A model generated the notes under the pieces. It was given only the letters and a program-made list of their open reading frames with translations. It made no database searches and was not told the DNA's origin. Below, in pieces: positions 26,724 to 36,955 of a stretch of 64,000 nucleotides of DNA. The position numbers were made by a program, and so were the translations under genes. Numbering within the stretch: the stretch's first letter is position 1; the number at the start of each line of letters is the position of its first letter. Source of the stretch: Desulfuromonadaceae bacterium (GTDB lineage: Bacteria; Desulfobacterota; Desulfuromonadia; Geobacterales; Pseudopelobacteraceae); contig JAQTZV010000002.1 in assembly GCA_028687585.1 (NCBI GenBank), forward strand, positions 62,001 through 126,000. The letters run 5' to 3'.

Positions 26724-28592
26724 TTGAATCAGTTTTACAAGAATCTCTCGCTCTGGCTGGTCATCAGCCTGATGATGATCCTGCTTTTTAACATGTTCAA
26801 CAAACCACGGCCGACTGCAGAGAAGCTGAACTTCAGCGATTTCATGACCCAGGTGGAAACGGGAAAAATTACCTCCGTTGTTATTCAGGGTAATGATATA
26901 ACCGGCAAGTTTGAAGGGAAAGACGGCAAAGAATTCCACACCTATAAGCCATATTCCGACGCTGATTTAACCAAGAAGCTGCTCGAGAAGAAGGTAACGA
27001 TTAACGCAAAGCCGGAAGAGGAAAAGTTTTCCTGGTTTTCAATCTTTATCTCCTGGTTTCCGCTGATTCTGCTTGTCGGTGTCTGGATTTTCTTCATGCG
27101 TCAAATGCAGATGGGGGGGGGCAAGGCGATGTCGTTCGGCAAAAGCCGTGCCAAACTGCTGACCGAGTCACAGGGGAAGATCACGTTTGAAGACGTTGCC
27201 GGTATTGAAGAGGCCAAGGAAGAGCTGGAAGAGATTATTGCCTTTCTTAAGGAACCGAAAAAATTCACGGCGCTCGGTGGGAAAATCCCGAAAGGTGTCC
27301 TGCTGGTCGGTCCTCCGGGAACCGGAAAAACGTTGTTGGCCCGGGCTGTTGCCGGTGAGGCGGGAGTACCGTTCTTTTCAATATCCGGATCAGATTTTGT
27401 CGAGATGTTTGTCGGTGTCGGCGCCAGTCGCGTTCGTGACCTGTTTTTGCAGGGGAAAAAGAGCGCTCCGTGTATTATTTTTATCGATGAAATTGATGCA
27501 GTCGGCCGTCATCGAGGCGCCGGCATGGGGGGAGGGCATGATGAGCGGGAACAGACCCTCAACCAGTTGCTGGTGGAGATGGACGGTTTTGAGTCAAATG
27601 AAGGGGTGATCCTGATCGCCGCGACCAACCGCCCCGATGTTCTTGATCCGGCTCTGCTCCGCCCGGGGCGTTTTGACCGCCAGGTCGTTGTGCCCCGCCC
27701 GGATGTCAAGGGACGTGAAATGATTCTCAAAGTCCACTCTAAAAAAGTACCGCTTTCTCCGGATGTTGATCTGGCAGTAATAGCCCGCGGTACCCCCGGA
27801 TTTTCCGGAGCCGACCTGGCCAATCTGGTGAATGAAGCGGCCCTGCTGGCGGCCCGCCTGAATAAAACCGTCGCTGAGCCGAGTGATTTTGACAGCGCCA
27901 AAGATAAGGTTATGATGGGTGCCGAGCGGCGCAGCATGGTGATTTCTGATGAAGAGAAAAAGAGTACCGCTTACCACGAAGCCGGCCACACATTGGTCGC
28001 CAAGCTCGTTCCGGGCACTGATCCGATCCACAAGGTTTCCATTATTCCCCGTGGGAGGGCGTTGGGCGTCACGATGCAGCTTCCGATCGAAGACAAGCAC
28101 AGCTATTCCCGCGAATCCCTGTTGGCACGCATTGCAGTCCTGATGGGCGGTCGCGCTGCCGAACATCTTATCTTCAATACGTTTACGACCGGCGCCGGCA
28201 ACGACATTGAGCGTGCCACCGATATGGCGCGGAAAATGGTTTGTGAGTGGGGCATGAGCGACAAAATGGGACCGCTCTCTTTCGGTAAGAAAGACGAGTC
28301 AATTTTCCTCGGTCGTGAGATGGCAATGCACAAAAATTTCAGCGAGAAAATCGCCGAACATATTGATGATGAAGTCAAGCGCATTGTAGATGAATCGTAC
28401 GAACGTGCACTCGGTCTGTTGCGTGAAAATCTTCAGAATCTCCATAATCTGTCAGAAATATTGATTGAAAAAGAAAATTTGACCGGTGATCAGGTCGATG
28501 AAATTATCTCCACCGGTACGTTGGTTTCCCCGGAGCCTGTACCGCCGCTGCCGGTCGAACCTCAAGCGCCTGCGACGGATATTATAGCGTAG
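26724..28592 (+). CDS. ftsH: ATP-dependent zinc metalloprotease FtsH
   Basis: 622 residues. Two N-terminal membrane helices (about 9-24 and 104-124) flank a periplasmic domain. The AAA module has Walker A GPPGTGKT (196-203), Walker [13 protein letters not shown] and the SRH at [18 protein letters not shown]. The protease site HEAGH is at 418-422, with the distal aspartate further on ([10 protein letters not shown]). The start is a TTG at 26724 (reading [12 protein letters not shown]), supported by a GGGGG-type site and the usual N-terminus of the family. It degrades membrane and short-lived cytoplasmic proteins, including SsrA-tagged ones. Confidence 0.96.
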   Translation: MNQFYKNLSLWLVISLMMILLFNMFNKPRPTAEKLNFSDFMTQVETGKITSVVIQGNDITGKFEGKDGKEFHTYKPYSDADLTKKLLEKKVTINAKPEEEKFSWFSIFISWFPLILLVGVWIFFMRQMQMGGGKAMSFGKSRAKLLTESQGKITFEDVAGIEEAKEELEEIIAFLKEPKKFTALGGKIPKGVLLVGPPGTGKTLLARAVAGEAGVPFFSISGSDFVEMFVGVGASRVRDLFLQGKKSAPCIIFIDEIDAVGRHRGAGMGGGHDEREQTLNQLLVEMDGFESNEGVILIAATNRPDVLDPALLRPGRFDRQVVVPRPDVKGREMILKVHSKKVPLSPDVDLAVIARGTPGFSGADLANLVNEAALLAARLNKTVAEPSDFDSAKDKVMMGAERRSMVISDEEKKSTAYHEAGHTLVAKLVPGTDPIHKVSIIPRGRALGVTMQLPIEDKHSYSRESLLARIAVLMGGRAAEHLIFNTFTTGAGNDIERATDMARKMVCEWGMSDKMGPLSFGKKDESIFLGREMAMHKNFSEKIAEHIDDEVKRIVDESYERALGLLRENLQNLHNLSEILIEKENLTGDQVDEIISTGTLVSPEPVPPLPVEPQAPATDIIA

Positions 28593-28594
28593 CT

Positions 28595-29800
28595 GTGGCC
28601 GTATTTGCCCCCCGATTGCTTGCTCTGCCGACACCCGACCATGCCGTGAGAGCGTTACTGCGGGTTGCGGTTGACAGTCGCGGCATAGCCGAAATGGTTC
28701 CCAAAATGCGGACGCTCTGTATCGAGTTGCCGCAGTTGGAGTGCCGGCAGGCAAACATCCTGAAACAGGAGATGTTGTCTCTGGGAGGAGATGCCGCTGT
28801 TGCCCGCGGTGCCGTTGCGTGCAGTATAGACAGTACCGATTGCATTTTGATTGGAACGGCCAAGCAATTTGCGCGGCTCTGCCGGAAGCTTTCCGCCCAG
28901 CCGTTTGGATTGGCAGCGTTGTCAGGTGAGCTGGAAAGCCTGTTGACCCGGGTTATTACAGTCCCCGCTGCATGGAAGACTTCGCGCCGCACATTATCGC
29001 TTCAGCGTCCCTTGATAATGGGGATCCTGAATCTCACCCCGGACTCTTTTTCTGATGGGGGACGATGTAACGATCCTGCACAGGCAATTGACAAAGCGTT
29101 GCAGATGGAAGCGGAAGGCGCTGATATTATCGACATCGGCGGTGAAAGTACGCGGCCGGGGGCAGCGCTGATATCAGCTGAACAAGAGCTGGCACGTATT
29201 ATTCCGGTTATAGAACGACTTTCAGCAGTACTGAAATGCGCCATCTCGGTGGATACCTGGAAAAGCGCAGTTGCTGAGCAGGCTCTTTTGGCGGGGGCAG
29301 AAATCATTAATGACATCAGTGGCTTCAATTTCGATCCGGAGATGGCCGGATTAGCAGCGGCACGCGGAGCCGGTGTTGTACTGATGCACACCAGAGGAAC
29401 GCCGGCCAAGATGCAGCAGGATACGGCGTACGATGATCTCATGCTGGAAATAACCACCAGTCTGCGCAACTCAATCGAGCGGGCGCGCACAGCCGGCGTA
29501 TCCGATGGATGTATTGCACTGGATCCCGGCATTGGTTTTGGCAAAGATGCCGCAGGTAATCTTGAACTGTTGCGGCGTTTATCAGAGTTGTCCTGTTTCG
29601 GACTGCCGATTCTGATCGGTACATCCCGCAAGTCATTTATTGGTAAAATCCTGAACCGACCGCACACAGATGACCGTCTCTACGGGACTGCCGCTACGGC
29701 TGCGCTCTCCGTAGCACATGGCGCATCGATTCTTCGCGTGCACGATGTCCGGGCAATGCGGGACGTCGCAGATATGACACACGCCATTATGCACAGCTGA
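28595..29800 (+). CDS. folP: Dihydropteroate synthase with N-terminal extension
   Basis: 401 residues. The core begins at about residue 140 with IMGILNLTPDSFSDGG, followed by DIIDIGGESTRPGA, ISVDTWKS, EIINDISGF, LMHTRGTP, LDPGIGFGKD and IGTSRKSFIG. All pterin-binding signatures are intact. An extra domain of about 135 residues precedes it (AVFAPRLLALPTPDHAVRAL...), which ordinary 270-280-residue enzymes lack. The GTG start at 28595 is 2 nt after the ftsH stop. It condenses p-aminobenzoate with the pterin pyrophosphate in folate synthesis. The role of the extension is unknown. Confidence 0.94.
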   Translation: MAVFAPRLLALPTPDHAVRALLRVAVDSRGIAEMVPKMRTLCIELPQLECRQANILKQEMLSLGGDAAVARGAVACSIDSTDCILIGTAKQFARLCRKLSAQPFGLAALSGELESLLTRVITVPAAWKTSRRTLSLQRPLIMGILNLTPDSFSDGGRCNDPAQAIDKALQMEAEGADIIDIGGESTRPGAALISAEQELARIIPVIERLSAVLKCAISVDTWKSAVAEQALLAGAEIINDISGFNFDPEMAGLAAARGAGVVLMHTRGTPAKMQQDTAYDDLMLEITTSLRNSIERARTAGVSDGCIALDPGIGFGKDAAGNLELLRRLSELSCFGLPILIGTSRKSFIGKILNRPHTDDRLYGTAATAALSVAHGASILRVHDVRAMRDVADMTHAIMHS

Positions 29801-29832
29801 ATGTCGCGTACAGACCGATTCAAAGGGGAACT

Positions 29833-30612
29833 ATGGCTCCACTCTTCGACAGCGCCACCCTGCCAGCCCTTCTCGACAAGTGTATTGTTGCCGGCCTTGT
29901 GTATGCGTGTTCTCTGCTTCTCAAAAAGGAGGCAGCCCTTCGATTTCTCATAACTCTGCTCTCCCTTGTTGTCGCTGAGGTCATCTCGGAAAAACTCGGT
30001 CTTGCTGCAACCGCTTCCTTTTTCCACCTGCTGCTTACTTCTGCACCGGTTATTCTGGCAATCATCTTCCAGAGTGATATTAAACGCGCTCTTTTTTCTT
30101 TCTGGAAACGCGATAACTCCGGCGAGAGCGCACATATGGATGTGACGTCGACTGTCGATGAATTATCAAAAGGGCTTCATGAGCTGGCTGAACGAAGAAT
30201 TGGCGCCTTGATTGTTATTATCCGTCAGATGTCGATTGACCACCTGATTCATATCGGTACCGAGATTGATGCCAAAGTAACCAGTGAGCTTCTTAATTCT
30301 ATTTTTCTTCCCTATTCGCCGATTCATGATGGTGCGGTTATTATCCAACGCGAAAAGATCATTTCCGCCGGCTGTATTCTACCGTTATCCCAGAATCCGG
30401 ACATCGCAAAGAGTTTCGGAACCCGCCACCGTGCTGCGCTTGGAATATCTGAACAGACGGATGTTCTGGTGCTGGTCGTATCGGAGGAGACCGGAAAGAT
30501 ATCCATCGTTCATGAAGGAAAGATTACCTACGATGCTGACCCGGCTGAAATTCGCCGGCTTTCCCGGAAGGCGATCGAGGGGCGGCGCGCACCGAGGGTG
30601 ACAGCAGCTTAG
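29833..30612 (+). CDS. cdaA: Diadenylate cyclase CdaA
   Basis: 259 residues. The N-terminus has hydrophobic helices (about 15-50 and 60-80), followed by a DAC domain with the catalytic DGA motif at 166-168 (SPIHDGAVII) and the RHR motif at 198-200 (GTRHRAALG). It makes cyclic di-AMP from two ATP at the membrane. The start ATG has AAAGGGGA upstream. The next gene is glmM, the usual partner of CdaA, but the ybbR gene commonly found between them is absent here. Confidence 0.94.
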   Translation: MAPLFDSATLPALLDKCIVAGLVYACSLLLKKEAALRFLITLLSLVVAEVISEKLGLAATASFFHLLLTSAPVILAIIFQSDIKRALFSFWKRDNSGESAHMDVTSTVDELSKGLHELAERRIGALIVIIRQMSIDHLIHIGTEIDAKVTSELLNSIFLPYSPIHDGAVIIQREKIISAGCILPLSQNPDIAKSFGTRHRAALGISEQTDVLVLVVSEETGKISIVHEGKITYDADPAEIRRLSRKAIEGRRAPRVTAA

Positions 30613-30645
30613 GAACACTGAATTATACATAAGAGGAGAGGAATC

Positions 30646-32004
30646 ATGAAAAAACTATTCGGAACAGACGGCGTTCGCGGCGTTGCCAATGTGCATCCCA
30701 TGACCGCCGAGATGGCGATGCAGCTTGGCCGTGCTGCTGCGTATATTTTCAAAGGTGGCGGTAAACATCGTCATCGTATCGTGATCGGAAAAGACACCCG
30801 CCTCTCCGGATATATGCTGGAAAATGCCCTGGTCGCCGGTATCTGTTCGATGGGTGTTGATGTCTTGCAGGTCGGGCCGTTACCGACCCCGGGTATTGCC
30901 AACATCACGAAATCAATGCGTGCTGATGCGGGCGTTGTTATTTCTGCGTCACACAATGCTTTTCAGGATAACGGCATAAAATTCTTTTCTGCCGACGGTT
31001 TCAAATTACCGGATGAAGTGGAACTGAAGATCGAAAAACTCATTGAAACCAATAAAATCAGCGCTCTCCGGCCGACGGCGACCGAAGTGGGTAAAGCATA
31101 CCGTATAGAAGACGCTGCCGGCCGCTATATCGTCTATCTCAAAAATACCTTCCCGCATGAGATGGATCTTTCCGGCCTCAAAATTGTTCTGGACTGCGCC
31201 AACGGAGCAGCCTACAAGGTTGCCCCGGCAGTGTTTGAAGAGTTGGGGGCAGAAGTGATCCCGTACGGAGTCAAGCCGAACGGGACAAATATCAATGCCG
31301 GGTGTGGTTCAACCTGTCCTTCCGTCATCAGCGAAGCGGTCAAACTTCATCGCGCCGATATCGGCATTGCACTTGACGGTGATGCCGATCGCGTGATCGT
31401 CTGTGATGAATTCGGCAATGAAGTTGACGGTGACCACATCATGGCCATCTGTGCCAGCGACATGCTGAAGCGCAAATTACTCAAGAAGAAAACGCTTGTG
31501 GCGACCGTCATGAGTAACATGGGGCTTGATATCGCCCTGCGCAAATGCGGCGGCAAGATCGTCAAGACCGATGTTGGCGACCGGTACGTTGTCGAGACGA
31601 TGCGCAAGGGGGGATATAATCTGGGGGGTGAACAGTCCGGGCATATGATCTTCCTGGATTATAACACGACCGGAGACGGCATTCTTTCGGCGCTACAGCT
31701 CCTGGCAGTTATGCGTCGTGAGGAAAAAACGCTGGCTGAGCTTGCTGAAATTATGATTCCCCTGCCGCAGGTTCTCTGTAATACCCGGGTACGTGAAAAG
31801 GTTGACATTTACTCAATCGCCGATGTGGCGGCAAAAATCAAAAATGTCGAGGAAAAACTCGGTGAAGAGGGGCGTGTGCTGATACGCTACTCCGGTACCG
31901 AACCGCTGTTACGGGTTATGCTTGAGGGCCAGGATAAATATGAGATTACGACCTGGGCAAACGAGATCTGTGACCTGGTAAAAAAACATATCGGGGAAAA
32001 ATAA
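30646..32004 (+). CDS. glmM: Phosphoglucosamine mutase
   Basis: 452 residues. [14 protein letters not shown] at the N-terminus, active-site serine loop [14 protein letters not shown], metal loop LDGDADRVI, sugar loop GGEQSGHM and phosphate loop [12 protein letters not shown]. It converts glucosamine 6-phosphate to glucosamine 1-phosphate for UDP-GlcNAc and the cell wall. It directly follows cdaA (34 nt), and GlmM is known to bind and restrain CdaA in other bacteria. The stop overlaps the pdxJ start by 1 nt. Good AGAGGAG site. Confidence 0.97.
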   Translation: MKKLFGTDGVRGVANVHPMTAEMAMQLGRAAAYIFKGGGKHRHRIVIGKDTRLSGYMLENALVAGICSMGVDVLQVGPLPTPGIANITKSMRADAGVVISASHNAFQDNGIKFFSADGFKLPDEVELKIEKLIETNKISALRPTATEVGKAYRIEDAAGRYIVYLKNTFPHEMDLSGLKIVLDCANGAAYKVAPAVFEELGAEVIPYGVKPNGTNINAGCGSTCPSVISEAVKLHRADIGIALDGDADRVIVCDEFGNEVDGDHIMAICASDMLKRKLLKKKTLVATVMSNMGLDIALRKCGGKIVKTDVGDRYVVETMRKGGYNLGGEQSGHMIFLDYNTTGDGILSALQLLAVMRREEKTLAELAEIMIPLPQVLCNTRVREKVDIYSIADVAAKIKNVEEKLGEEGRVLIRYSGTEPLLRVMLEGQDKYEITTWANEICDLVKKHIGEK

Positions 32005-32723
32005 TGGCGAAACTGGGACTTAATGTTGATCATATAGCTACCGTTCGTCAGGCGCGGGGCGGCGTTGAACCGGATCCGGTAGTAGCAGCAGCGATAGGAG
32101 AAATGGCTGGCGCTGAAGGGATAACCATTCACCTGCGTGAGGACCGGCGTCATATCCAGGATCGTGATCTGGAAATACTGCGACGCACGGTAAAAAGTAA
32201 ACTCAACCTTGAGATGGCGGCGACACAGGCAATGGTGCGCATTGCGCTCTCGGTCAAACCTGAACAGGTGACGCTGGTTCCGGAAAAACGGCAGGAGCTG
32301 ACTACCGAAGGGGGCCTTGATGTCATTGTTAACGCAAAAATGATAACCGATACGGTCAAACGGTTAAAAGATGGCGGCATCGTTGTCAGCCTGTTTGTCG
32401 ACCCTAATCAGGAACAGATCAAGGCGGCAAAAAAGACGAATGCCGATTATATTGAAATCCATACCGGAGCCTATGCCGAAGCGGTCAGGTGGGACGAGCA
32501 GCATCATGAACTTGAACATATCGACACCGCTATCAAGCTGGCCCGCAAGGTAGGACTGGGAGTAAACGCCGGTCATGGACTGAATTATGTTAATATTAAA
32601 GCAATTGCCGCTCTGGGCGGAATCGAGGAGTATAACATCGGCCACTCTATTATTGCCCGGGCCATGCTGGTCGGACTTGATCGTGCGGTGCGCGATATGG
32701 TTGAGCTGCTCAAGTACGCATGA
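32004..32723 (+). CDS. pdxJ: Pyridoxine 5'-phosphate synthase
   Basis: 239 residues with [17 protein letters not shown] at the start, [32 protein letters not shown] and a C-terminal [20 protein letters not shown] followed by GHSIIARA. All are PdxJ signatures. It condenses 1-deoxyxylulose 5-phosphate with aminoacetone phosphate in vitamin B6 synthesis. Start overlaps the glmM stop by one base, and its stop overlaps the acpS start by four. The pdxJ-acpS pair is common in proteobacteria. Confidence 0.97.
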   Translation: MAKLGLNVDHIATVRQARGGVEPDPVVAAAIGEMAGAEGITIHLREDRRHIQDRDLEILRRTVKSKLNLEMAATQAMVRIALSVKPEQVTLVPEKRQELTTEGGLDVIVNAKMITDTVKRLKDGGIVVSLFVDPNQEQIKAAKKTNADYIEIHTGAYAEAVRWDEQHHELEHIDTAIKLARKVGLGVNAGHGLNYVNIKAIAALGGIEEYNIGHSIIARAMLVGLDRAVRDMVELLKYA

Positions 32724-33097
32724 TCTACGGGATCGGTACTGACATCGTCGCTGTAGAGCGTTTTCAGCGTTTTATTGACACCGGCAATAGCGCAATTATT
32801 GAACGGCTGTTCACCTTCGTTGAACGCTCTCGGTGCGAAAACAGAAAAGACGCTGCGTCCTGCCTTGCGGCACGATTTGCGGCGAAAGAAGCATTTTTAA
32901 AGGCGCTGGGAACCGGATTACGGGATGGTCTTTCCTGGCTGGATATGGAAGTGTCAAATGATTCACTGGGAAAACCGGCGTTGATCCTTTCCGGCAAGGC
33001 GGCAGAACTGTTTCAGGTACATGAACTCATTCGGGTGCATCTGTCGTTGTCGCATGACGGCGGTAATGCCATTGCAATGGTTGTTGTGGAGTCATAG
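32720..33097 (+). CDS. acpS: Holo-[acyl-carrier-protein] synthase
   Basis: 125 residues. [17 protein letters not shown] contains the Mg-binding Asp, and [18 protein letters not shown] holds the second acidic residue and lysine. [17 protein letters not shown] closes the fold. It transfers phosphopantetheine from CoA to apo-ACP. ATGA overlap with pdxJ and direct abutment with nnrDE. Confidence 0.96.
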   Translation: MIYGIGTDIVAVERFQRFIDTGNSAIIERLFTFVERSRCENRKDAASCLAARFAAKEAFLKALGTGLRDGLSWLDMEVSNDSLGKPALILSGKAAELFQVHELIRVHLSLSHDGGNAIAMVVVES

Positions 33098-34651
33098 ATG
33101 AGAGTTGTCACCGCACAAGCGATGCAGGAAATCGACCGGCAGGCCATCACCGGGTACGGTATTCCCGGTTTGCTGTTAATGGAAAACGCCGGACGTCGCT
33201 GCGTGGAAGAGATCGTTGCAGAATTTGGCGCCAGCGGGCGCTGTGTCGTCATGGCCGGAAAAGGCAACAATGGCGGAGATGGGTACGTAATAGCCCGTCT
33301 CCTCGGAGCGAAAGGGTGGAGTGTCACGGTTGTTATCCTTGCTGATCGCGAACAGATTAGCGGTGATGCGGCAACAAATCTGGAAATGCTTCCCGGCTCA
33401 GTTATTAATTATTGTACCGGTGAAGGCCGGTTATCTGCCCGGCACCGGGATGATCTTCTTCAGGCGGATGTGATTGTCGATGCACTCCTTGGCACAGGGT
33501 TGCAGAGCAGCATCAGCGGTCTCTATCGTGAAGCGGTCGAATTGATCAACACTTCAGGTCGTCCGACCGTTGCCGTTGACATTCCATCCGGTATCCATGG
33601 CACGACCGGCCTTGTTCTGGGGTGCGCCGTCAGGGCGCATAGTACCGTTACCTTTGCCTTTGCCAAATTGGGCCATGTCCTTTACCCGGGTGTCGAGTAT
33701 ACGGGAAGATTGGTCGTGGCTGACATCGGTATCCCCGTAACACTCATGGAAACAGCTTCCGGCTATGATTTTCTGAATGAAGAGACAGTACGCCCGATGC
33801 TGCGGAGCAGAGACCGGCATGCGCATAAGGGTCATTTCGGTCACTGCCTTATCATCGCCGGTTCGGTCGGAAAAACCGGTGCGGCTGCTCTTTCAGCCAA
33901 CAGTGCCGTACGGGCGGGGTCCGGGTTGGTGACTCTGGCAGTGGCAGAAAGTATTCACTCAATTCTTGAGATGAAAACAACGGAAGTTATGACGTTCCCG
34001 CTGCCCGATGCGGGGAACGGTTACCTGGCCGGCAGCGCCGCTGCGGACATCAAAAAGCTGCTCGTCGGCAAGGATGCCATTGCAATCGGTCCTGGCATTG
34101 ATCGTCATCCGGGGACGTCTGCGCTGGTTCAGCATCTCGTCGAAACCGTTGACCTGCCGCTGGTTATCGACGCAGATGGCTTGAACGCCCTGGCAGAAGA
34201 TATAACCGTTTTACACCGGAAAAATTCGAAGCAGGTTATCCTGACACCGCATCCGGGAGAAATGTCCCGCCTTGTGGGAACTTCAATTGCGGATGTTGAG
34301 GCGGCACGAATTTCGGTCGCTGAGGAATTTGCTCGCAACTACGATGTATTTGTGGTTCTTAAGGGGGCGCGTACTATTATTGCATCTCCAACGGGAGAAA
34401 CCGCCATTAACGGCAGCGGCAACCCCGGAATGGCTAGCGGCGGCATGGGTGATGTGCTGACCGGCATCATTGTCTCTCTGCTCGGCCAGGGGTATTCTGC
34501 GTGGGACGCCTGTCGACTGGGGGTGTTCCTTCATGGGTATGCTGCTGATACGGTTGCTACTGAGAAAGGAGAAATCGGCTTAAATGCTACTGATGTTATT
34601 GAAAAAATGCCCTATGCCTGTAATAAATTACTAAGGAGAATGCCATGTTGA
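33098..34651 (+). CDS. Bifunctional NAD(P)HX epimerase/dehydratase
   Basis: 517 residues. N-terminal YjeF_N epimerase domain (MENAGRRCVEEI, GKGNNGGDGYVIAR, VDALLGTG, DIPSGIHG) to about residue 220. The C-terminal ribokinase-like ADP-dependent dehydratase domain follows (HKGHFGHCLIIAGS, AIGPGI, VIDADGLNALAE, LTPHPGEMSRL, GSGNPGMASGGMGDVLTG). It repairs hydrated NAD(P)H. Acts in the cytoplasm. It abuts acpS without a gap and its last codons overlap the CBS gene by 7 nt. Symbols nnrE/nnrD apply to the two halves; no single symbol is used here. Confidence 0.96.
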   Translation: MRVVTAQAMQEIDRQAITGYGIPGLLLMENAGRRCVEEIVAEFGASGRCVVMAGKGNNGGDGYVIARLLGAKGWSVTVVILADREQISGDAATNLEMLPGSVINYCTGEGRLSARHRDDLLQADVIVDALLGTGLQSSISGLYREAVELINTSGRPTVAVDIPSGIHGTTGLVLGCAVRAHSTVTFAFAKLGHVLYPGVEYTGRLVVADIGIPVTLMETASGYDFLNEETVRPMLRSRDRHAHKGHFGHCLIIAGSVGKTGAAALSANSAVRAGSGLVTLAVAESIHSILEMKTTEVMTFPLPDAGNGYLAGSAAADIKKLLVGKDAIAIGPGIDRHPGTSALVQHLVETVDLPLVIDADGLNALAEDITVLHRKNSKQVILTPHPGEMSRLVGTSIADVEAARISVAEEFARNYDVFVVLKGARTIIASPTGETAINGSGNPGMASGGMGDVLTGIIVSLLGQGYSAWDACRLGVFLHGYAADTVATEKGEIGLNATDVIEKMPYACNKLLRRMPC

Positions 34652-35094
34652 CCGTAGCCGATATTATGACCAGAAATGTAGTTTCGATAAAAAAGACAAC
34701 TACTGTGCGCGAGATGGCCGGTATATTTGACACCATGCGTTTAGGTACTCTTCCGGTTGTTGATGATGCCGGGAATCTGACCGGAATCGTTACCGCATCC
34801 GATCTGGTCGAGCAGGACCGCCCACTGCATATGCCGACGGTTATCTCCCTTTTTGACTGGATTATTCCGCTGGAGGGAGAAGAATCCCTGCAGCGGAACT
34901 TGAATATGATTACGGCACAGACCGCAGCAGAGTTGGCATCAACGGACGTTGTGACAGTAAGCCCTTCAGAATCCGTCAGTAATGCCGCCGAAATTATGAG
35001 TAACAAAAAATTACATGCGCTTCCGGTCGTCGAAGGGAAAAAGCTGGTTGGTATGGTGTCGCGAATTGACATTATTCGCTCAATGAACCGGTAG
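34645..35094 (+). CDS. Tandem CBS-domain protein
   Basis: 149 residues consisting of two CBS motifs: ADIMTRNVVSIKKTTTVREM...GTLPVVDDAGNLTGIVTASDL and VVTVSPSESVSNAAEIMSNKKLHALPVVEGKKLVGMVSRIDII. Such stand-alone pairs bind adenosyl ligands (ATP, AMP, NAD-type, sometimes c-di-AMP) and report energy state. AAGGAGA site inside the end of nnrDE; the stop shares one base with the tsaE start. The ligand and target are unknown. Confidence 0.9.
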   Translation: MLTVADIMTRNVVSIKKTTTVREMAGIFDTMRLGTLPVVDDAGNLTGIVTASDLVEQDRPLHMPTVISLFDWIIPLEGEESLQRNLNMITAQTAAELASTDVVTVSPSESVSNAAEIMSNKKLHALPVVEGKKLVGMVSRIDIIRSMNR

Positions 35095-35591
35095 TGCTGC
35101 GGTTCAAGATTACAACCGGTTCGTCACGGGAAACTGAACAGCTGGGAGTCTGTATCGGTTCACTGCTCCATCCCGGCTGTTTTGTCGCGTTACAAGGTGA
35201 CCTCGGCGGCGGTAAAACCTGTCTGACCCGGGGGGTAGTGGCTTCAGTGGCTCCTCAGAGCGCACATCTTGTCGCAAGCCCGACATACGCAATCATGAAT
35301 TGCTACCCGGGAAATACGCCGGTATATCATTTCGATTTCTACCGTTTGGCAGGTGACAACGATATTGCCGAGCTTGGTTTTGAAGAGCTCTTTTACGGGG
35401 ATGGCGTGTGCATTGTTGAGTGGTCTGAGCGACTTACGGAACTGTTGCCGCTCGATATTCTTACCATCTTGTTTGAATATTCCGGAGAAGATCAGCGCAA
35501 TATTACTCTGACAAGCTCCGGTCAGAAGTCGGACGCTCTGCTAACGCAGTTGAAAGATGATATTCAAAGCAAAAAAATCTTTGACCCGTAA
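35094..35591 (+). CDS. tsaE: tRNA threonylcarbamoyladenosine biosynthesis ATPase TsaE
   Basis: 165 residues. P-loop GDLGGGKTCLTRGV, switch-like SPTYAIMNCYPG, HFDFYRL and ELGFEELFYGDGVCIVEWSERL are TsaE signatures. It works with TsaB, TsaC and TsaD to make t6A37 in tRNAs reading ANN codons. GTG start at 35094 overlaps the preceding stop. The TsaB and TsaD genes are not in this window. Confidence 0.95.
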   Translation: MLRFKITTGSSRETEQLGVCIGSLLHPGCFVALQGDLGGGKTCLTRGVVASVAPQSAHLVASPTYAIMNCYPGNTPVYHFDFYRLAGDNDIAELGFEELFYGDGVCIVEWSERLTELLPLDILTILFEYSGEDQRNITLTSSGQKSDALLTQLKDDIQSKKIFDP

Positions 35592-35656
35592 GCAGGTTAT
35601 CTGGTATAGAGCATGATCTGCCGATTCATCTTTAAACTTTTACTAAGGAGAGCAGT

Positions 35657-36871
35657 ATGGCGCTTGTAGTGCAAAAGTACGGTGGCACATCGGTCGGCTC
35701 AGCCGATCGTATCAAAAACGTTGCCAAACGCATTATCAAAACCTATGACGCGGGCAACGACGTGATTGTTGTCGTTTCTGCAATGTCGGGTGAAACCAAC
35801 AAACTGGTCGCACTTGCCAATGAAATGTGCGAGATACCTGACGGACGCGAGTATGACGTGCTGGTTGCGACAGGTGAGCAGGTCACTATCGGACTTCTTT
35901 CCATGTATCTCAAGTCTCAGGGGTACAAGGCAAAATCCTATCAAGGATGGCAGGTTCCGATTATTACCGACTCGACTGCAACCAAAGCCCGCATTGAGAG
36001 CATCGGTGACGCAAACATCCGTGCGGACCTTAAAGAGGGAACCATCATTGTTTTGGCCGGTTTTCAAGGGATTGATGCCGACGGTAATGTAACGACTCTT
36101 GGTCGCGGCGGCTCCGATACGTCCGCTGTTGCCATTGCTGCTGCACTTAAAGCGGACGTCTGCGAGATTTACACCGATGTTGACGGTGTGTATACGACCG
36201 ATCCTAACGTATGTAAAGAAGCGCGCAAAATCGAAAAAATATCGTATGATGAAATGCTCGAACTCGCCAGTCTGGGCGCCAAGGTACTTCAGATCCGTTC
36301 GGTGGAGTTCGCCAAAAAATATAACGTGGACGTTCATGTCCGCTCAAGCCTTAATGAAAATACCGGTACGATGGTTACCAAGGAGGACAAGGATATGGAA
36401 GGAATTCTCGTTTCAGGGGTTGCATACGACAAAAATGAGGCAAAGATCGCCGTTAAGGGAGTTCCTGACAAACCGGGTATTGCCGCAAAAATACTTACGC
36501 CGCTTTCTGATGCTGCCATTTCGGTAGACATGATTGTGCAGAATGTCAGCGACAACGGCTTGACTGATTTTACTTTTACCGTTACGAAGGCTGATCTGAA
36601 ACAGGCGCTGTTAATCACAAATGCAGTTGCCAAGGACGTGCAGGCAAAGGAAGTGCTCTCTGACGAAAATATCAGCAAGATATCGATTGTCGGACTCGGT
36701 ATGCGGAGTCATGCCGGCGTTGCGACGCAAATGTTCAGTGCACTTTCCCAGAACGGCATAAATATTCAGATGATCTCGACTTCAGAAATTAAGATATCTG
36801 TCGTCATTGATGAAAAATACACCGAACTGGCCGTACGCGTAATGCATGAATCTTTTGGTCTGGCAGGTTGA
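35657..36871 (+). CDS. lysC: Aspartate kinase
   Basis: 404 residues, single-function aspartokinase. ALVVQKYGGTSVGS start, GRGGSDTSAVAIAAAL, EIYTDVDGVYTTDP and SLGAKVLQIRSVEFAKKYNV, then two ACT domains (VPDKPGIAAKIL, VQNVSDNGLTDF, SIVGLGMRSHAGVATQMFSAL). The ACT pair indicates feedback control by lysine and/or threonine. It phosphorylates aspartate at the head of lysine, threonine and methionine synthesis. AAGGAGA site; a terminator follows at 36904. Confidence 0.96.
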   Translation: MALVVQKYGGTSVGSADRIKNVAKRIIKTYDAGNDVIVVVSAMSGETNKLVALANEMCEIPDGREYDVLVATGEQVTIGLLSMYLKSQGYKAKSYQGWQVPIITDSTATKARIESIGDANIRADLKEGTIIVLAGFQGIDADGNVTTLGRGGSDTSAVAIAAALKADVCEIYTDVDGVYTTDPNVCKEARKIEKISYDEMLELASLGAKVLQIRSVEFAKKYNVDVHVRSSLNENTGTMVTKEDKDMEGILVSGVAYDKNEAKIAVKGVPDKPGIAAKILTPLSDAAISVDMIVQNVSDNGLTDFTFTVTKADLKQALLITNAVAKDVQAKEVLSDENISKISIVGLGMRSHAGVATQMFSALSQNGINIQMISTSEIKISVVIDEKYTELAVRVMHESFGLAG

Positions 36872-36903
36872 TCATTTTACGAAAGTATGTCTAACGTATT
36901 CAT

Positions 36904-36937
36904 GGGGAGAACAGATTGATGTTCTCCCCTTTTTTTA
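36904..36937 (+). terminator. Rho-independent terminator after lysC
   Basis: 10-bp stem GGGGAGAACA / TGTTCTCCCC, 6-nt loop, then a run of T. It separates lysC from the fdhD-mobA fusion. Confidence 0.93.
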
Positions 36938-36955
36938 TCGAGGAAACCGGAAATT

